In this document: positions 1 through 8,852 of the stretch, one piece after another
Position numbering within the stretch: position 1 is the first letter of the stretch
How the letters are laid out: each line of letters opens with the position of its first letter
Assembly: GCA_963665765.1 (NCBI GenBank)
Contig: OY762464.1
Location: 2,294,001-2,358,000 of the forward strand
Source: Bin76 sp963665765
Lineage (GTDB): Bacteria > Actinomycetota > Acidimicrobiia > Spongiisociales > ZC4RG35
Length of the DNA stretch: 64,000 bases
Direction of reading: 5' to 3'
Notes under the pieces: generated by a model
Told to the model about the DNA's origin: nothing
The model's input: only the letters and a program-made list of their open reading frames with translations
Databases searched by the model: none
Translations under genes and position numbers: made by a program

Positions 1-927
1 GATGATCTGGCCATGGCCCTGAGACAGGCCGGGGCGCAGATTCAGACCACCGGAGGCTTCTTTCCCCTGACCATCGGGGGAGGCGGGCTGTCCGGCGGGG
101 TGATCCACGTGGACGTGTCCCGGTCTTCGCAGTATCTCTCGGCGCTTTTGATGGTGGCGCCCCTGGCGGAAGCGGAGATGGTGATCAGCACCCGGGGCGA
201 GATGGTGTCGGGGCCCTATGTGCAGACCACTTTGGAGGTGATGGAGGCTTTCGGCGGGGTGGTGCAAAGCGAGGGTGGGAGGTCCTTTCGGGTGCGGCCG
301 GGAGGGTACCGGGCCACCCATCTTGAGATCGAGGCCGACGCCTCCGCCGCGGTATACCCGATGGCGGCGGCAGCCATCACCGGCGGAGTGGTGGGTATCG
401 AGGGTCTGGTGGAGGGATCCACCCAGGCCGATTTGGCAGTGGGGGAAGTGTTGGAGGAGATGGGATGTCGGGTGCTGTGGCTGGGCGCCCGCCTGGTGGT
501 GGAGGGACCTGCCGACGGGGTGCTGCGGGGGGCGGATCGGGATATGAGCAGCATGCCCGACGGAGCACTGGGCATCTCGGTGGTGTGTCTTTTCGCCCGG
601 GGGCCGAGTCGGCTGCGAGGCCTGGGAACCCTGCGTCTCAAGGAGACCGACCGGTTGGCGGCCCTGGGAGCTGAGCTTTCCCGGGCCGGAGCGGAGGCGC
701 AGGTGGAGGGCGACGACCTGATTATCAGACCCGGTCGGCTTCGTCCCGCCCGCTTCCACACCTACGACGATCATCGGATGGCCATGTCCTTTGCCTTGGT
801 GGGCCTTCGCCAACCCGGGGTGGAGATACTGGACCCGGGTTGCGTCACCAAGACCTGGCCGGGCTACTTCACCATGTTGGAGAGGCTGCACACTGGCAAG
901 GAGTGCGGTAGCGGCGTCAGTCAATAG
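1..927 (+). CDS. aroA: 3-phosphoshikimate 1-carboxyvinyltransferase (EPSP synthase), 5'-truncated by window edge
   Basis: This enzyme condenses phosphoenolpyruvate with shikimate-3-phosphate in the cytoplasmic shikimate pathway. The frame is open from base 1, so the first methionine (base 13) is internal. About 308 codons are present against a usual 420-440, so roughly the first quarter is missing. Visible family motifs are 'SSQYLSALL', the 'LRLKETDRL' segment, and 'DDHRMAMSFAL' near the C-terminus followed by 'VTKTWPGYF'. The last 11 bases overlap the 3' end of the opposite-strand DUF262 gene. aroA followed by cmk is a common bacterial order, which the DUF262 gene interrupts here. Confidence 0.95.
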   Translation, partial: DDLAMALRQAGAQIQTTGGFFPLTIGGGGLSGGVIHVDVSRSSQYLSALLMVAPLAEAEMVISTRGEMVSGPYVQTTLEVMEAFGGVVQSEGGRSFRVRPGGYRATHLEIEADASAAVYPMAAAAITGGVVGIEGLVEGSTQADLAVGEVLEEMGCRVLWLGARLVVEGPADGVLRGADRDMSSMPDGALGISVVCLFARGPSRLRGLGTLRLKETDRLAALGAELSRAGAEAQVEGDDLIIRPGRLRPARFHTYDDHRMAMSFALVGLRQPGVEILDPGCVTKTWPGYFTMLERLHTGKECGSGVSQ

Positions 928-2728
928 TGGCTCGAGGCCAAACGCGAGTTGCGTAGGCAGCTAGGAATCGACCGCGGTCGGTGATGGTCTTCTCATTCCA
1001 TTTATCCCATTTACTGTTTTGGATGAGGTCAATGTTCATTCTGAGCGTGGTGAACTGTTGAAGTGCTCTTCGTTTGTTGGTCCAGCTATGGTTAGATTGT
1101 AATTTGTTTAGTGGACTGTTAAGGAGCGTGAGGTTACCAATCCGGTGTATATGATCATTACGGCGTTGCTTGGCAAGTAGCAATTCGTTTCCTTCTGCTT
1201 TGATGCGCCAGTTGTCTTCCCACTTCTGCGGCATTATATGTTCGATGGTTAGATTATTGTAGTTGACTATAGCTTTTTCGATTTGCGGGTTTTCAGATCG
1301 TATTTGCTCTTCAATGCCGCCCAAGATAATCTTGATAACATATTGTGCCATCCGAGCATAAAAGTCATTTCTCTCGAAGCAATCAATGAGAGTCTTATCA
1401 GAAGGCCATCTAGCACTCCCTTCCAATCTGCAAAAGGCTTCACGTATGACTACATTGATTTGATCTGATGAACTCTGTCCAGGTTGTCGGGCCGTTTGGA
1501 GTATACTCCAGAAAATCTTCGCATATTCTCGAGTGCTATCCCGGGTAACGACGCGACGAATGAGATATGATTCAATGTCCAATACTGCTTGTTCGTAACC
1601 TGAAGTCTCAAGATTGCCGTACGTTGCTTGCTGCTTTAACCATAAGAGCAAAGGTATGACTGTAACATAACCCAGCTCTCGAATCCTGTGCAGTGCTGTT
1701 GCTATGCGAGGACTCTCTATCCTTTGGGCGTAGATGTCTTGATAGTGGTTGGCGTATTCCGATATTTCACTAAGGACGAGTTCCATCTCCAAGGCACAAG
1801 TAGCCAAGTATCGCCGCATCTGGCCATACAACCTCTTGGTGTCATACATTGGCTTGTCAGAGACTGCAGTCAACCACGCAGCCAGCAGTCGATCTGTGTG
1901 AGCTCGGGCGGCATGTCCGCTCCCTACTTTCTGCTTCCACCATTTGTCGTCGAATGATCCCCAATATTGATCGTACAAGTGGTTGATGTCATATTGTTCC
2001 TCCCGTTCTGCTCTCAGGAAGATCAGGTTTTTAACTAGATCGGACGCAGAAAGAGGCGTCTGCCTCCCATTAAGCACTTCAAAAATAACTTGGGCATCGT
2101 CTTCATCTTCTAGTTCAATGACAACGACTTTGAATAAAGTCAATAATGAATCCACAAGATCATCGAACGTCGTTTGGAGGCTAGATGTATTGGGCTCCTT
2201 GATGTAGTTGCTGATTTTGTTATAAAAAAAGGCTCGACCTTTATAGTACGGATGAGATATTGGATCACTGGGTAGTTTGTCCGCCATGACGTTCAACCAC
2301 ACTTTGCGGTCTCGTCTCCTAGGCAAGAGTTTATGTGTCTCTTGTTCTGACTCAACTAGGTCATCAGGATTGCGCAGCAATCTTCGCAACTGCTTGTCTT
2401 TAGTAGACCCGGTTTCCATTGCTATGTCAAGAAGAGCCCTAATCAACAAGTGGATAGTTGTCAGTCGTTGTTGACCGTCGATTACACTATGCAATTCTAA
2501 ACCGGCTGCTTTATCCGGTGGCATTTGATCCAAGACAATCGCACCTAAGAAATGTGGTGATGCTTTATCTGTAAAGGTGTTGAGACGAGTGGCGGCGGCT
2601 ATGAAATCTTCGATCAATAGTTCCCATTGGTCGTCCCTCGTCCACTCGTAGTCGCGTTGGAAGGTTGGGATGACGTAACGCCGCTGAAATAGCAACAACT
2701 TACCTAGGGTATAAGTTTCGGACTTCAT
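917..2728 (-). CDS. DUF262/DUF1524 (GmrSD-like) protein, probable modification-dependent restriction or defence nuclease
   Basis: A single 603-residue polypeptide. The N-terminal DUF262 (ParB-like nucleotide-binding) domain shows 'IPTFQRDYEW' near residue 20 and 'IDGQQRLTT' at about 83-91. The C-terminal DUF1524 His-Asn-His-type nuclease shows 'EHIMPQ' near 496 and 'HRIGNLTLLN' near 528. This is the GmrS-GmrD fusion layout of type IV enzymes that cut modified DNA; the function is inferred from family. The start at 2728 is chosen over the upstream one at 2755 because it has an AGGAG site 7 nt upstream, and because the longer form would meet the start region of cmk. Base composition is clearly AT-richer than both neighbours, and it lies antisense between aroA and cmk, consistent with horizontal gain. 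Confidence 0.88.
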   Translation of the reverse strand: MKSETYTLGKLLLFQRRYVIPTFQRDYEWTRDDQWELLIEDFIAAATRLNTFTDKASPHFLGAIVLDQMPPDKAAGLELHSVIDGQQRLTTIHLLIRALLDIAMETGSTKDKQLRRLLRNPDDLVESEQETHKLLPRRRDRKVWLNVMADKLPSDPISHPYYKGRAFFYNKISNYIKEPNTSSLQTTFDDLVDSLLTLFKVVVIELEDEDDAQVIFEVLNGRQTPLSASDLVKNLIFLRAEREEQYDINHLYDQYWGSFDDKWWKQKVGSGHAARAHTDRLLAAWLTAVSDKPMYDTKRLYGQMRRYLATCALEMELVLSEISEYANHYQDIYAQRIESPRIATALHRIRELGYVTVIPLLLWLKQQATYGNLETSGYEQAVLDIESYLIRRVVTRDSTREYAKIFWSILQTARQPGQSSSDQINVVIREAFCRLEGSARWPSDKTLIDCFERNDFYARMAQYVIKIILGGIEEQIRSENPQIEKAIVNYNNLTIEHIMPQKWEDNWRIKAEGNELLLAKQRRNDHIHRIGNLTLLNSPLNKLQSNHSWTNKRRALQQFTTLRMNIDLIQNSKWDKWNEKTITDRGRFLAAYATRVWPRATID

Positions 2729-2799
2729 GAAATACTCCTGTAGCGATAGTACCATTGTTGCGACGGTTTGTGGTAATCCTAGAATGTGAAGGATCGTCT

Positions 2800-3501
2800 A
2801 TGTTGACTAAAGTGGAGTGTGGAAGCCAGGCACTATCCACACCATGGCGGGGAGTTATCGCCATCGATGGTCCGGCGGCCAGCGGCAAGAGCACCCTGGC
2901 GCGGCTTTTGGCCGGGCAGTTGGGGTTGGCCCATCTCGACACCGGGGCGTTCTATCGGGCGGCGGCCTTGGCGGCCCTCCGGGCGGGGGTGGACTGTGAC
3001 AATGAGGTTGCTGTCACAAAAGTGGTGAGCGAGGCGGTCATCGCCCAAGAGGAAGGACGCACCCGGCTGGATGGTGAGGATGTGGAGACGGAGATAAGAA
3101 CGCCCGCGGTGACCGCGGTTGCCAGCCGGGTGGCGGCGCTTCGGGCGGTGCGCCGGATCTTGGTGGAACGCCAGCGGATTTGGGTGGCGGAGCGGAGCGG
3201 AGCGGCGGTGGTGGAGGGCCGCGATATCGGCTCGGTGGTGTTTCCCGCCGCCGCGGTGAAGGTCTTTCTGACCGCGGCCGGCGAGGAGCGGACGCGTCGG
3301 CGAGCCGAGGAGATGGGCGAGGTCGAGAGAGCGGAGGAGGTGAGGGAAAGCCTGATTCGCCGCGACCGGCAGGACACCGCCCGGACTGCCTCGCCCCTTC
3401 GCCGAATGCCGGACGCAGTGGTGATCGACACCACTTCCCTCGGTCCCGACCAAGTGGCGGCCGAGGTGCTGAGGATGGTGGCCGCCCGTGCAGTCGTTTG
3501 A
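2800..3501 (+). CDS. cmk: Cytidylate kinase
   Basis: Phosphorylates CMP/dCMP with ATP in the cytoplasm. It has the P-loop 'GPAASGKST' about 22 residues in, 'DTGAFYRA' after it, the 'EGRDIGSVVFP' segment, and the lid-type 'RDRQDTAR...SPL' stretch. At 233 residues it fits the short bacterial Cmk class. The ATG at 2800 is preferred over one at 2755 because GAAGGA lies 6 nt upstream and because it gives a normal N-terminus. pyrC begins 15 nt downstream, so it probably heads the cmk-pyrCDF pyrimidine operon. The DUF262 insertion has probably separated it from the aroA promoter. Confidence 0.93.
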   Translation: MLTKVECGSQALSTPWRGVIAIDGPAASGKSTLARLLAGQLGLAHLDTGAFYRAAALAALRAGVDCDNEVAVTKVVSEAVIAQEEGRTRLDGEDVETEIRTPAVTAVASRVAALRAVRRILVERQRIWVAERSGAAVVEGRDIGSVVFPAAAVKVFLTAAGEERTRRRAEEMGEVERAEEVRESLIRRDRQDTARTASPLRRMPDAVVIDTTSLGPDQVAAEVLRMVAARAVV

Positions 3502-3516
3502 TTCGAGAGAGAGACC

Positions 3517-4599
3517 ATGAGTCTGGTGCGCATCGTGGGGGCGCTTGATCCCCATGTCCACCTGCGAGGTATGGAGTGGGCCCACAAGGGGGACTTCGCC
3601 ACCGAGACGGCCGCGGCTTTGGCGGGGGGGTACACCGCGGTGTTGGACATGCCCAACACTCCTCCACCCACCACCGATCGCTTCGGTCTTCAGAGAAAGC
3701 TTCTCGAGTTGGGGGAAAGCGCCCGGTGTGATTACGGAGTGTGGTTGGGCGCCCATCCCACTGCGCAGTTGCCCGGGGCCGAGCGGTCCCGGCTGGCGTC
3801 CGGAGTGTGCGGTCTCAAGCTGTACTGTGGTCACACCACCGGGGGGTTGACCATCACCGCCTCCCAGATGGACCGTCAGGTGGCGTTGTGGCCCGGTCCG
3901 GGGGTGTTGGCGGCTCATGCCGAGGGGGACATGGTGGGCCGGTTCCTCATGTCACTGGCCCGGCACGGCAAGCGCGGGCATCTCTGCCACATCGACACTG
4001 CCCGGTCGGTTTCCGAGGTCGCCCGGCACAAGCGGCGAGGTACGAGGATAACCGCGGGAGTCACCCCTCATCACTTGTTTCTGACCGAACCGGACCGGGC
4101 GGAGTTGGGTCCCCGGGGGGTGATAAAACCTCCCCTGGGTGGGGCGGCGGATCGCGCGGCGTTGTGGGCGGGGATCCGTGACGGGGTGATCGATGTTGTC
4201 GAGTCGGATCACGCTCCCCACACGTGGGAGGAAAAACTCGGCTCTCCCACGCCCTTTGGAGTTCCGGGATTGGAGACCACCATCCCTTTGCTGTTCACCG
4301 CGGTCCGAAACGGCCGACTCGACCGGCAACGGGCGGTGGAATTGGTGTCATCGGCCCCTCGGCGCATCTTCGGATTGGATCCCGACCCGCCCGAGACCTA
4401 CACGCTGGTCGACACCGGCGCCCGTCGGACCATCGGTTCCGATGATCTCTACACTCGGTGTGCCTGGACGCCGTTTTTGGGAATGGAGGTGTGGGGCGTC
4501 ATCCGGAAAGTTGTCATCCGTGGCAGAGTGGTCTTCGAGGACGGTGAGGTGTTGGCGCCGCCGGGATTCGGAACAAATCTGTATGCCGACCTCACTTGA
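3517..4599 (+). CDS. pyrC: Dihydroorotase
   Basis: Zinc amidohydrolase that cyclises carbamoyl-aspartate to dihydroorotate in de novo pyrimidine synthesis. Metal-site motifs are visible in order: 'DPHVHLRG' near residue 13, the lysine of 'GLKLYCG' (the likely carboxylated lysine), 'LCHIDTA', 'GVTPHHLFL', and the catalytic 'ESDHAPH'. The 360 residues are slightly shorter than the usual 400-430 of class I enzymes. The stop overlaps the pyrD start by 17 nt, consistent with coupled translation in the operon. Confidence 0.93.
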   Translation: MSLVRIVGALDPHVHLRGMEWAHKGDFATETAAALAGGYTAVLDMPNTPPPTTDRFGLQRKLLELGESARCDYGVWLGAHPTAQLPGAERSRLASGVCGLKLYCGHTTGGLTITASQMDRQVALWPGPGVLAAHAEGDMVGRFLMSLARHGKRGHLCHIDTARSVSEVARHKRRGTRITAGVTPHHLFLTEPDRAELGPRGVIKPPLGGAADRAALWAGIRDGVIDVVESDHAPHTWEEKLGSPTPFGVPGLETTIPLLFTAVRNGRLDRQRAVELVSSAPRRIFGLDPDPPETYTLVDTGARRTIGSDDLYTRCAWTPFLGMEVWGVIRKVVIRGRVVFEDGEVLAPPGFGTNLYADLT

Positions 4600-5692
4600 A
4601 TTGGGCGCCGGAGAGGCCGTCTACCGGGCGCTTCGGGGGATTTTGTTTACCCGATCCGCCGATGATGCCCACCGCCTGGTGGTCAGACAGTTGGGGTGGC
4701 TCGATCAACGACCGGCTTGGTGCCGGGGTCTGGCTCGTTACCGGGCGCGTTCCCGGTTCCCTACCCGGGTGGGGCGGGTCGATCTCGACTCTCCGCTGAT
4801 CTTGGCGGCCGGGTTGGTGAAGGGAGAGGGTTTTGCCACCGAGGACGTGGCCTTGCAGTCGGTGGCGGAAGGCCGCAACATCATTCCGGGATGGCGGTCG
4901 GTCCCGGCCCTGCTGGGGCCGGTGGAGATGGGATCGTTCACCCCCCAACCCCGGTTGGGCAACTCCGGGCAGGTACTGTGGCGAGACACCGGGGGCCGGA
5001 ATCTGCTCAACCGCGTCGGTCTTCGCAACCCGGGAGCGGCAGCAGCATCCGCTTTCTTGGCCCATCGGTCCGCCGATCTTCCCGACGTCTATGGGATCAG
5101 CATCGCCTCTGACCCCGACCAAACCGACCCGGTCCGCCGTGACATGGAGGTGGCGGAAGCGGTGCGGCGGTTCGTTCAGGCCGGGCTTCGACCCTCCTGG
5201 ACGACGGTGAACATCAGCTGCCCCAATGTGCCTTTGGGCTATGCTCATGTCGAACTTCCCGAGGAGGTGGCCCGGCTGTGCCGCGCGGTCCGCCATGAAC
5301 TACCGGAAGAAACGGCGCTGTGGGTGAAAGTAGGCCCGGACATCGGGCCCGGGCGGTACGGCCCGATCGCCCGGGCCGCAGTGGAGGGAGGCGCCGCGGC
5401 GGTCGTCGCCACCAACACCATGCCCGGGCTGGTGGCGGACGCCCCGGTCAGGGTAGGAGTGGGCGGTGCCTCCCTGCGCCCGCGGGCGCTCCGGGTGGTG
5501 GAGGAGTTGGCCGAAGCCCGTCGGAATTCGGGTGGGGAGTGGGACATAATAGGCTGTGGGGGAGTGCTGGACGGGGACGACTATCAGGCCTTTCGTGACC
5601 GGGGCGCCGCGGCCGTCCAATACTGGAGCGCCCTGGTTTTCCGAGGTCCGACCGCTCCGGCCCTGATCCTGTCGGAAGCGGCCCGGCAGTGA
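4583..5692 (+). CDS. pyrD: Dihydroorotate dehydrogenase, FMN-dependent
   Basis: Oxidises dihydroorotate to orotate. The open frame extends upstream inside pyrC, but the ATG at 4583 gives a normal class 2-like N-terminus ('MPTSLELGAGEAVYRALRG'). FMN and substrate motifs are 'LILAAGLVKGEG', 'NRVGLRNPG', 'VNISCPNVP', 'ALWVKVGPD' and 'IIGCGGVLDGDD'. The serine in 'NISCPN' fits class 2 chemistry but is less decisive alone. It overlaps pyrC by 17 nt. Its stop (GTGA) overlaps a possible GTG start of a small ORF that leads into pyrF. 369 residues. Confidence 0.92.
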   Translation: MPTSLELGAGEAVYRALRGILFTRSADDAHRLVVRQLGWLDQRPAWCRGLARYRARSRFPTRVGRVDLDSPLILAAGLVKGEGFATEDVALQSVAEGRNIIPGWRSVPALLGPVEMGSFTPQPRLGNSGQVLWRDTGGRNLLNRVGLRNPGAAAASAFLAHRSADLPDVYGISIASDPDQTDPVRRDMEVAEAVRRFVQAGLRPSWTTVNISCPNVPLGYAHVELPEEVARLCRAVRHELPEETALWVKVGPDIGPGRYGPIARAAVEGGAAAVVATNTMPGLVADAPVRVGVGGASLRPRALRVVEELAEARRNSGGEWDIIGCGGVLDGDDYQAFRDRGAAAVQYWSALVFRGPTAPALILSEAARQ

Positions 5693-5856
5693 GTCGGGCA
5701 CTCACCACCGCCGGCCGAATGGCGGAGGTAGCGACCCTGCGGGGTTCATCCCGGCCTGGTTGGCAACTGCGTCGGGCTCCGAACGTTTTCCCGATTTCTG
5801 CCGGGCACAGAGGGGCGCTCCCATTCCCGCCCGCGCCGGCCACGGAGCGTAGATGA
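5689..5856 (+). CDS. Possible 55-residue linker ORF between pyrD and pyrF
   Basis: A GTG-started frame of 55 codons fills the pyrD-pyrF gap exactly. Its start overlaps the pyrD stop (GTGA) and its stop overlaps the pyrF start (ATGA), the same couplings used between real genes elsewhere in this window. The product is Arg/Pro/Ala-rich with no domain I recognise. High GC makes a chance open frame of this length quite possible, so the support is only positional. The alternative is an untranslated spacer. Confidence 0.3.
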   Translation: MSRALTTAGRMAEVATLRGSSRPGWQLRRAPNVFPISAGHRGALPFPPAPATERR

Positions 5857-6680
5857 CCGGGTTTGAGGAGCGGCTGGCGGCCCGGGTGGAGGAGGTCCAG
5901 AGCCTGGTGTGTGTGGGTTTGGACCCAGGTTCGGGGGTGGAGATGGGCGAAGGCGAGGACCCGCTGTTGGAATGGGGGCGCCGGGTGATTTCGCAGACCC
6001 ATCCCCATGTGTGCGCCTTCAAACCCAACTTGGCTTTCTATGAGGCTCGGGGTTCGTCGGGGATCGCTTCCTTGGAGAGAATTATGGGGTACCTGGCCTC
6101 TCGGCATCCTGACATCCCGGTGATCGGGGACGCCAAACGCGCCGACATCGGGGCTACCAGCGCGGCCTATGCGCGGTTTTTGTTCGACCGGCTGGGGTTC
6201 GACGCGGTAACTCTCAATCCGTGGCTGGGTAGAGACGCCCTCCGTCCCTTCTTAGACCGGGCCGACCGGGGATGCATAATCCTGTGCCGCACCTCCAATC
6301 CGGGGGCCGACGATGTGCAGGCTTTGCCGGTGGAGGGAGAGCCGCTTTGGCAACGGGTGGCTCGGATGGTGGCGGAGGAATGGAATGCGCTGGGCAACTG
6401 TCTGCTGGTGATGGGCGCCACCCGCCCCGACGATTTGCGAACCGCTCGCCGCCTGGTGGGAGACATGACCTTTCTGGCGCCGGGAGTGGGCGCTCAGGGG
6501 GCTGATCTGGAAAAGGTGCTGGCAGCGGGGCTCACCGGCCAGGGCAGGGGCCTGATTATCAACAGTTCCCGCGGCATTACCGGTGCTTCCGACATGGCTC
6601 AGGCGGCAGCCGATCTGAAGCGAGCGATCAATCGAACCCGGGAGGTCGTCGGTGGCAGGTCGTTCCCACCCCCTGCGTAG
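5853..6680 (+). CDS. pyrF: Orotidine 5'-phosphate decarboxylase (type 2)
   Basis: Catalyses the final step to UMP. The catalytic loop is present as 'DAKRADIG' near residue 92, the arrangement of the longer (about 270 aa) PyrF2 subfamily rather than the 'DLKxxDI' form. 'VCVGLDPG' at the N-terminus, 'FKPNLAFYE' and the C-terminal 'NSSRGI' phosphate-binding segment also fit. 275 residues. It is the last recognisable gene of the cmk-pyrCDF run; about 300 bases without a clear gene follow. Confidence 0.93.
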   Translation: MTGFEERLAARVEEVQSLVCVGLDPGSGVEMGEGEDPLLEWGRRVISQTHPHVCAFKPNLAFYEARGSSGIASLERIMGYLASRHPDIPVIGDAKRADIGATSAAYARFLFDRLGFDAVTLNPWLGRDALRPFLDRADRGCIILCRTSNPGADDVQALPVEGEPLWQRVARMVAEEWNALGNCLLVMGATRPDDLRTARRLVGDMTFLAPGVGAQGADLEKVLAAGLTGQGRGLIINSSRGITGASDMAQAAADLKRAINRTREVVGGRSFPPPA

Positions 6681-6987
6681 CGGTTTGGACGGGGTCGCGA
6701 AAAGTTTTCGGACAAACCTCGCAGAATGCCTTGCTTCTGTCCCACTCCCCCAGGCATATTGGGTGGACAAACATGCGTGTGCGGTCCGGATCGCCCTCAT
6801 CAGACCACCCGGCCCACGGAGAGCAATCCCAGGCGAGTCTCCGGGGGACGGGAAAAACAGCCGACGACTGCATCCTCGGATTGAGGCGAGCCTGCTCTCG
6901 CACAAAATTTTCGACGGCCAGGTGGCGGCGGGTCGGGAGGGGAACCCAATCAATTAAATAGGTCTTGGTTGGCCGGCGGCGCTCTTG
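6681..6987. other. Intergenic stretch without a convincing gene
   Basis: About 307 bases lie between pyrF and the converging universal stress gene. A plus-strand frame is open through most of it (to 6957) but starts inside pyrF and has no recognisable motif or ribosome site, so I do not call it. A small inverted repeat, CGAAAA-g-TTTTCG at 6698-6710, sits just after pyrF and could be an operator. It lacks the GC stem and T-run of an intrinsic terminator. Confidence 0.5.
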
Positions 6988-7521
6988 TTATTCGATCATT
7001 GTCGGGTCGCCGATTGAGCCGGGCGACTGCGGATCACAGGGTGGTTCCAGGGGTCTGGTGGGCATGAGCAGCAGGGGCCTGGCACATTCTTGGCTGACTC
7101 GGGCGGTCACCGACGACCACACTTGCGGTTCAAAGAGTTGGCGGGTGGCGCCCATTACGATCAGATCGGCCCGCATTTGGTCGGCTTGTTCGACGATGGC
7201 GCCTGCCAAGTCGTGACCGGACACGTAGGAGAGTTCCGGGTCGATCCCGGCCGATCGGAATCCCTCGGCCAGAGTGGTCACCGCCCGTTTTCCCCGCTCC
7301 CGGATGTAGTTCTGCTCGGCTTCCGAGGCTTGATGGGGGCAATCTTCGGGTGCTTCCGAAAAAAAGGATCGAGGTTGGCGATGAAACTTATCGAGCAATG
7401 ATCGGGGTACCTGCACCACCGTGAGAATCACGACCTTTCCCCGTTTGCCCAGCAACGAGGAGCAAAAGTCGATGACCGGCGGCGCTTGCAACACCCCGGA
7501 GGTGCAAACCAAGATGCGCAT
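6988..7521 (-). CDS. Universal stress protein (UspA) family
   Basis: A cytoplasmic Usp-fold protein of 177 residues. It starts with the typical first strand 'MRILVCTSGV', and near the C-terminus has 'ADLIVMGATRQ' and 'SVTARVSQECARPLLLMP', matching the Usp pattern of a Gly-x2-Gly/Ser nucleotide loop followed by 'CPVLVV'. The ATP-binding glycines are only partly conserved, so nucleotide binding is uncertain. It is divergent from the flavin reductase gene, with only about 19 nt between the two starts. The physiological role cannot be read from the sequence. Confidence 0.8.
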   Translation of the reverse strand: MRILVCTSGVLQAPPVIDFCSSLLGKRGKVVILTVVQVPRSLLDKFHRQPRSFFSEAPEDCPHQASEAEQNYIRERGKRAVTTLAEGFRSAGIDPELSYVSGHDLAGAIVEQADQMRADLIVMGATRQLFEPQVWSSVTARVSQECARPLLLMPTRPLEPPCDPQSPGSIGDPTMIE

Positions 7522-7540
7522 ACCTGCCAGAATACAGGAG

Positions 7541-8041
7541 ATGCTCTCTAATCAACTACTAAACAAGGTCACTTGGAAAATACCCAATGCCCTGGCTCTG
7601 GTCGGCTCCGCTTCGGGCGAAACCTGGAACGGAATGACGACTTCCTGGATCACCCAGCTTTCTATGGAGCCGGTGCTGATCGGGATCGGGGTGGACAACA
7701 GTGCGGTCACCCATCGACTGATCACCGAGGGGGGTAGTTTCACAGTCAACCTGTGGGATCCCGCCGACAAGCGGGTCTTTGTGAAATTCTCCAAACCCGC
7801 CGTGCGGAGAGGGATGACCCTCAACGACCGGGCGGTGCGCCCCGGCAAGACCGGCGCCCCCATATTCGAAGACGCCATTGCCTATCTGGACTGTGAGGTC
7901 CAAAACGCGATCGACCTGGGCACTCATACCCTGTTCGTGGGCGAAGTGGTGGACGCGGGCATCCGCGATGACGCCACCCGGGCCGCGGCAATGAGCGACA
8001 CTCGGATGAAATATGGCGGAGTAAAACGCGGCGGCCACTGA
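7541..8041 (+). CDS. Flavin reductase-like FMN-binding protein
   Basis: A 166-residue flavin-reductase-fold domain. It has the N-terminal 'PNALALVGS' strand, the 'WNGMTTSWITQLSMEPVLIGIGV' region typical of the FMN-binding loop, and 'GGSFTVNL'. Such proteins reduce free FMN/FAD with NAD(P)H or bind FMN themselves; the substrate is unknown. The start is uncertain: the ATG at 7541 gives a standard N-terminus but CAGGAG abuts it directly, while the ATG at 7514 has GGAGGTG about 10 nt upstream but overlaps the start of the divergent Usp gene. It converges on ispD. Confidence 0.8.
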   Translation: MLSNQLLNKVTWKIPNALALVGSASGETWNGMTTSWITQLSMEPVLIGIGVDNSAVTHRLITEGGSFTVNLWDPADKRVFVKFSKPAVRRGMTLNDRAVRPGKTGAPIFEDAIAYLDCEVQNAIDLGTHTLFVGEVVDAGIRDDATRAAAMSDTRMKYGGVKRGGH

Positions 8042-8081
8042 GATCCCGAGCGCTTGGGGGCGGGGCGCGGCTATTCGCTGC

Positions 8082-8807
8082 TCACGCCCCGGGGGGTGTC
8101 TGCCGTTGGGCGAGCAGGTCCACTGCTTGGAAATCCTCCGGGAAGGTGAGCTTTAGGTTGTCGGGATCGCCGGGAGTGGCTCTTATCTTCAGATCGCTGA
8201 ACCGCTCCACGGTCTCCGCAGTGTCCACCCCCTCGAATCCCGCCTCCCGGGCCAGTCGATAGGCCGACAAGAGTTCGGACGCCGAGAATATCTGGGGAGT
8301 TTGCGCCCGGTGGAGCCGGTCCTGTTCTACCACCAGGTCGCCACTCTCGGACATTCGATAAGCGGACGGTCCCGCCGCCAAAGTGGGTATGGCGCCGCCA
8401 TGAAGATGGGCGTGCCGGAATAACCGTTCCAAGAGGCTGGGGCTCAAATAGGGTCGGGCGCCGTCATGGATGGCCACCAGATCGACGCTTTTGCTTTGGA
8501 TGCGATCAGAGAGGGCTTCCAGTCCCCGGGCCTCGCTGCGGTGACGGGAGCGGCCGCCGTTCACCAGGAGCATCGGAGTGGTCACCCCCGACCGGTCCAC
8601 CACCCGCTCGGCCATCCCTCGGTCCTCGGGTCGGATCACCAGCACCAACCTTGCTATCCATGGGGAACGGTCCAGGGTCCGAAGCGGGTGGCTGATCATG
8701 GGTGTCCCGCTGATCTCCACGTAGGCCTTATTGGTCGAGAACCCGGCGCGGGCGCCCCGTCCTCCTGCCAGCAGAATCCCTGCCGCACGACTGCTCTGGT
8801 TTTTCAT
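8082..8807 (-). CDS. ispD: 2-C-methyl-D-erythritol 4-phosphate cytidylyltransferase
   Basis: Makes CDP-methylerythritol in the non-mevalonate isoprenoid pathway. The nucleotidyltransferase signature 'GILLAGGRGAR' is at residues about 10-20. 'DLVAIHDGARP' (metal and CTP site), 'RAQTPQIF' and 'VDTAETVERF' follow. The canonical lysine after 'STN' is present. 241 residues is full length. It is divergent from a solo IspD-C-terminus-like gene. I do not see the frequent fusion partner IspF or a carD neighbour here. Confidence 0.92.
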   Translation of the reverse strand: MKNQSSRAAGILLAGGRGARAGFSTNKAYVEISGTPMISHPLRTLDRSPWIARLVLVIRPEDRGMAERVVDRSGVTTPMLLVNGGRSRHRSEARGLEALSDRIQSKSVDLVAIHDGARPYLSPSLLERLFRHAHLHGGAIPTLAAGPSAYRMSESGDLVVEQDRLHRAQTPQIFSASELLSAYRLAREAGFEGVDTAETVERFSDLKIRATPGDPDNLKLTFPEDFQAVDLLAQRQTPPGA

Positions 8808-8852
8808 CTGCCCACCGGTAGCGTAGGTGAGTGATCCCAGCCGAAGCGCCCC

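Noticed and set aside
6652..6957. Plus-strand frame of 101 codons after pyrF
   Set aside because: Starts inside pyrF, lacks a ribosome site and has no recognisable motif; I could not relate it to mihF, gmk or rpoZ that often follow pyrF.
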